Source: Thecamonas trahens ATCC 50062 (lineage: Eukaryota; Apusozoa; Apusomonadida; Apusomonadidae). From it: a stretch of DNA of 21,722 nt. Shown in pieces: positions 18,625 through 21,722 of this stretch. Below the pieces are notes generated by a model, which searched no databases, had not been told where the DNA came from, and saw only the letters and a list, made by a program, of their open reading frames with translations. Position numbers and translations under genes: made by a program. Within the stretch, counting starts at the first letter, position 1; each line of letters begins with the position of its first letter. The DNA lies in NCBI RefSeq assembly GCF_000142905.1, contig NW_013657650.1:333919-355640 (forward strand), in the 5' to 3' direction.

Positions 18625-21609
18625 TCACAGAGTTGGGAGATGGGTGGGCATCTCGATGGCATCGCCGAGCTCATGGAGCTCGGTACCCTCGTTGTGCAGC
18701 TGGTCCCAGACTTGGCGGTTGGAAGAGACGCCGTCGACAAGGGGGGCGAGCTCTGGAACAAGATCGGCGAGGGCGGTGTAGGTGGGCGCAGCGACGTAGT
18801 CGATAAAGCCGAGCTCGAGCTCGGGGATGTTGGCGACTTCGCGGTCCATCATGGGGATGGGAGTGATGCCGGTGGCCTTCTCCTCGTCACCCTGGGCAAA
18901 AAACTCTTCAAAGATGGACATGGTGACCGGGTGCTGGATGTCCCACGGCTTGGTCGACGCCGACAAATCACAGGCCGAGATGATGAGCGCCGAGAGCATC
19001 TTACGGTGATGATCGTTGTGCACATTGTAGCAGCCCGAGTCGGAGCCGAGAAGCTCGAGCTTAAAGGCGGCGAGGTTGGGAAAGTGGCGCTCGAGATCGG
19101 TGGCCAAGATGACGTGCTTCATGTGCGAGAGGACCTGGGAGTACGTCGCCGAGTCGAGCGAGGAGAAGATGTTGGTCGACTCGTGGCGGAGGAGGAGCAT
19201 GGTGTGGGAAAAGTGATGGCGCTCCATGACGGACGAGCCGTAGAGCTTGGCGAGCGGCGACGACTGCGCCTTGTTGAACGCGTTGTTCTTGCCGCGATGG
19301 TCGATGTCGTGGCAGAGGGTGGCCACCAGCATGGAAAGCACCTCATGCGGGAGGAGGAAGCGCGCAATGGGCATCGTCCGCGCCATGACGTAAAAGGTGT
19401 GCGCGACTGAGAGGGCGTGCCACCAGTTGTGGTACGGCACTTCGTCGCGGTAGTTGCGGCAGACGGTGATGACAAAACGGCAGAGGACCTCGTACGGTAT
19501 GTCAAACTGAGCAGGCAGGTCGAGGTCGAGGAACATGCGGACGACAAGCCGGAACGAGGCCTGCACCGCTTCGGACGCCCGAGCGCCGACGTGGGCCATG
19601 GCCGACGCCTGTCGCGCGCCGGACGCCGCGGGGTCCAGCCCATCAAGAGCGAGTAGCCGCCGCGGCGACCACTCAAAGCTATCCATGCCTGCAAAGAGCT
19701 GCGAGTTGGCATCCTCGATGGTCGCCGCCACAAGACGCGCCACCTCGTCCTCATTGGCGGTCAGATGGTACGAGATGAGCTCGAGCGCAACCTTGTGACG
19801 CTGCTCCGACTGCTCGACACGCTCCATCATGGTCGCGTTGTGGAGCGCAATGCCACAGAACATGGCAAAGCCGGCGAGCAGATGCTCGTCAGACGCCGAG
19901 AACGGGACCGGGCCGCCGGCGCTGGAGCGCGGGCACTTGTTGACCAGCTGCGCCACACCCAAGAGCTTACCTTCCTGGTCGAGGATGGGCGCGCAGAGAA
20001 TGGATCGGGTCCGGTACCCGGTCCGCTTGTCAACCTCGGGGTTAAACCGCGGGTCGGCGTACGCGTCCGGGATGTTGACGAGCTTGCCGGTCGACGCCAC
20101 TGCACCGGCGATGCCGGCCGTGATCGGGAACCGGATCTCGGCGCCGTCGCGGACAAGCCCCGCCGACGTGGTCGACGCTCCGCCGCCGAGCGCCGGCGAG
20201 GCAGAGCTGTCGGCGCCATTGGGCGAGCCAAGCGTCTCAAAGACCTTGGCGTAGAGCTCCTCGTCGTCTTTGAGAAAGACGGAGCAGCCGTCGGCGCGGA
20301 GGAGTCGGCGAGCGTTGGTGATGATCTTGGCGATGAGCTCGTCGGGCCGGAGCTCGGAGAAAATGTGCTGGATGACATCAAGGAGCGCGGTTGCGTTCTC
20401 TTCTGACTCTTGCACCTTTTCCATGAGCAAAGCCGTCTGCGTCGCTGACCGCCAAGAGACCGAGACCCGCCGCTTCTTCTCGGACATTTCCTTGGCAATG
20501 ATGCGCTCAAAGATGGGACCGATGTGGCTGGCGAGGAGCGAGATGTCGGCGATCTCGAGCTGTGAGAACGGGGTCCGCTCGTGAACATGGACCATGTAGA
20601 TGACGCCGACTAGCCGCGAGACCGGCGGCGCGCCCGAGGTTGACGGCACGTGCTCAAAGACTGGCACAAACATCATGGCCCGCGGCGACGCCTCGGTCGG
20701 CAGCGGATCATGGAGACCGTAAAAATCCGAGTTAGCGTCAAAGGCAGGGTGAGCCATCGGTTGATCAACCACCACCGGCTGACGGGTCCGCATGACCTCG
20801 CCGACGATGCCGGCGTCAAGCTGCCACTTGGTTGGGCGAAAGGCGGTCTTGACCGGAACAAGCCCGCGCCGCGGGCGCGAGTAGTAGAACGCCGCCACAG
20901 CGCTGGCGCGGCAAAGTGAACGGACTGCGCCGGCGAGCTTGGCGTGGAGCTCGAGGCAGGTCACCGACGTGTCGATGGTCGACACTGCCGAGAGGTGGGT
21001 GACCTCGGCCACAAGCTGCGGCTGTGACGCCAGCCACTGCTTGACCTCAACAACAGACAGGCCAGCCTCCGAGTCTCGAGGAACCGGCAGTGCCCTCATG
21101 GAGCCATCGTCTGAGTGGATCACATCCGAGTACAGATCATCGTCTCCGCCCGAGTGCGAGGAGGCAAACGATCGTTCATCATCACTGTCATCGTCCTCGC
21201 CATCCGAGGGCGGAATGATATCGACGAGAGGCTCGGACTTTTGCATGGGCTTGGACTCGGGCACGGACTCGGGCTCGGGCTTGGGCTTGGACTCGGGCTT
21301 GGGCTTGGGCTTGGGCTTGGGCTCGGGCTTGTAGTTAGAAGTGATGGCAGAAGTCGGTGATGATGGCGATCGAGATGGGTTAACGATTTGGTCATGGGCA
21401 TGGCCCTGGTCTTGGGCATGGGCATGGTTATGGTCGTGGTCGTGGTCATGGTCCTCGGGAGATGAGGCCATGAGGAGGACAAGGAAGGCAGCGGCAAGGA
21501 GGGCGGCCGAGTGGGCGAGACTGGCGGTGGACGAAGAGAGCAGAGGCGCCAGGGCAAGGCCCGTGAGAACGGCCGAGAACGAGGTGAGGAACTGGGACAG
21601 AACAGCCAT
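18625..21609 (-). CDS. Membrane-anchored dual-GAF class I cyclic nucleotide phosphodiesterase
   Basis: Hydrolyses 3',5'-cyclic nucleotides to 5' monophosphates. The 994 residues read through in one frame. Two hydrophobic stretches (about 12-24 and 31-47) suggest a membrane anchor or hairpin. A His/Asp tract (53-73), a Lys-Pro/Glu-Pro tract (94-121) and an acidic linker follow. GAF-A spans about 210-365. GAF-B spans about 405-595 and holds a complete NKFDE signature: Asn557-Lys558, Phe570, Asp574-Glu575; GAF-A lacks it. The catalytic domain (about 690-970) has HNWWH (His727, His731), the class I metal motif HDIDHRGKNN (His767, Asp768, His771, Asn776) and Asp881 in ACDLS. The normally invariant substrate-binding Gln is Glu932 (PELELGFID), while the hydrophobic clamp Phe935 is kept. 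The layout resembles PDE2, 5, 6, 10 and 11. The ATG has G at -3 and +4; the stop is TGA followed at once by TAA. Cyclic AMP versus cyclic GMP preference is not predictable here. Confidence 0.95.
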   Translation of the reverse strand: MAVLSQFLTSFSAVLTGLALAPLLSSSTASLAHSAALLAAAFLVLLMASSPEDHDHDHDHNHAHAQDQGHAHDQIVNPSRSPSSPTSAITSNYKPEPKPKPKPKPESKPKPEPESVPESKPMQKSEPLVDIIPPSDGEDDDSDDERSFASSHSGGDDDLYSDVIHSDDGSMRALPVPRDSEAGLSVVEVKQWLASQPQLVAEVTHLSAVSTIDTSVTCLELHAKLAGAVRSLCRASAVAAFYYSRPRRGLVPVKTAFRPTKWQLDAGIVGEVMRTRQPVVVDQPMAHPAFDANSDFYGLHDPLPTEASPRAMMFVPVFEHVPSTSGAPPVSRLVGVIYMVHVHERTPFSQLEIADISLLASHIGPIFERIIAKEMSEKKRRVSVSWRSATQTALLMEKVQESEENATALLDVIQHIFSELRPDELIAKIITNARRLLRADGCSVFLKDDEELYAKVFETLGSPNGADSSASPALGGGASTTSAGLVRDGAEIRFPITAGIAGAVASTGKLVNIPDAYADPRFNPEVDKRTGYRTRSILCAPILDQEGKLLGVAQLVNKCPRSSAGGPVPFSASDEHLLAGFAMFCGIALHNATMMERVEQSEQRHKVALELISYHLTANEDEVARLVAATIEDANSQLFAGMDSFEWSPRRLLALDGLDPAASGARQASAMAHVGARASEAVQASFRLVVRMFLDLDLPAQFDIPYEVLCRFVITVCRNYRDEVPYHNWWHALSVAHTFYVMARTMPIARFLLPHEVLSMLVATLCHDIDHRGKNNAFNKAQSSPLAKLYGSSVMERHHFSHTMLLLRHESTNIFSSLDSATYSQVLSHMKHVILATDLERHFPNLAAFKLELLGSDSGCYNVHNDHHRKMLSALIISACDLSASTKPWDIQHPVTMSIFEEFFAQGDEEKATGITPIPMMDREVANIPELELGFIDYVAAPTYTALADLVPELAPLVDGVSSNRQVWDQLHNEGTELHELGDAIEMPTHLPTL
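21245..21332 (+). repeat. GGGCTT/GGACTC hexamer repeat within the phosphodiesterase gene
   Basis: Imperfect six-base units (GGGCTT, GGGCTC, GGACTC, GGCACG) run for almost 90 bases. On the coding strand they give alternating Pro with Lys, Glu or Ser at residues 94-121. The tract is a flexible linker between the N-terminal anchor and the GAF domains and is likely variable in length between strains. Confidence 0.85.
21389..21457 (+). repeat. His/Asp-encoding low-complexity tract
   Basis: Repeated ATGGTC, GTGGTC and ATGGGC units on the + strand read on the coding strand as alternating His with Asp, Asn, Ala, Gln or Gly (residues 53-73 of the phosphodiesterase). The tract directly follows the second hydrophobic segment. 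A metal-binding role is possible but unproven. Confidence 0.75.
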
Positions 21610-21722
21610 GACGGGGGGCTGGTGGCGAAGGAGTTGGTGGTGTGGGTGGGCGGGGGGGGGGGGGGGGTGGTGGTGGCGGGGTGAGGTGGCCGGTGGTGGT
21701 GGCGCTGTTGCGGAGCACGAGC
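21610..21722 (-). promoter_or_regulatory. Upstream region of the phosphodiesterase gene, C-rich on the sense strand
   Basis: On the minus strand this is rich in C with CCACCA units and a homopolymer of 16 C (16 G on + at 21652-21667), ending about 42 bases before the ATG. No other gene is visible. The window ends here, so the promoter may be incomplete. Confidence 0.5.

Overview
The window reads as GC-rich nuclear DNA of a free-living unicellular eukaryote. All five genes are eukaryotic in type: a mitochondrial glycine cleavage T-protein, a folate dehydrogenase/cyclohydrolase, a giant HECT ubiquitin ligase, a secretory TPR-JmjC protein and a GAF-GAF cyclic nucleotide phosphodiesterase. Starts have Kozak-like A or G at -3, and none of the genes needs an intron. 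The compact, strongly G/C-ending coding style recalls the apusozoan flagellate Thecamonas, but that is a guess from style and no search was run.

Layout. 1-394 is a non-coding leader with a 61-base pure pyrimidine tract. 395-1690 (+) is the T-protein (AMT). 1910-2821 (+), with a possible start at 1763, is methylenetetrahydrofolate dehydrogenase/cyclohydrolase. It follows the T-protein head to tail and in the same reading frame, so one TAG codon separates the two open frames. 2822-3210 holds a 19-base C run and a TAAATAAA element. 3211-16495 (+) is one giant E3 ligase of about 4,430 residues with an EF-hand, a SPRY domain and a C-terminal HECT domain. It is interrupted by two one-base frame breaks (near 11056 and 16245). 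Convergent to it, with only 19 bases between the stop codons, is 18369-16515 (-), a signal peptide-TPR-JmjC/cupin protein, also with two one-base breaks (16829-16834 and 16637-16638). Upstream of that on the same strand is 21609-18625 (-), a membrane-anchored phosphodiesterase with two GAF domains and a class I catalytic domain.

How the genes relate. The first two enzymes form a metabolic pair: the T-protein makes 5,10-methylene-tetrahydrofolate from glycine, and the second enzyme oxidises it towards 10-formyl-tetrahydrofolate. The other three genes (ubiquitin ligation, oxygenase chemistry in the secretory route, cyclic nucleotide turnover) have no evident shared pathway. 

Points of most interest: a glutamate in place of the nearly invariant purine-binding glutamine of the phosphodiesterase; a complete cyclic nucleotide-binding signature in only its second GAF domain; four frame breaks that all have the same sign and all lie in or beside G/C runs; the in-frame T-protein/dehydrogenase linkage; and a C-rich sense-strand leader before the genes. 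I saw no mobile elements, CRISPR arrays, tRNAs or rRNAs.
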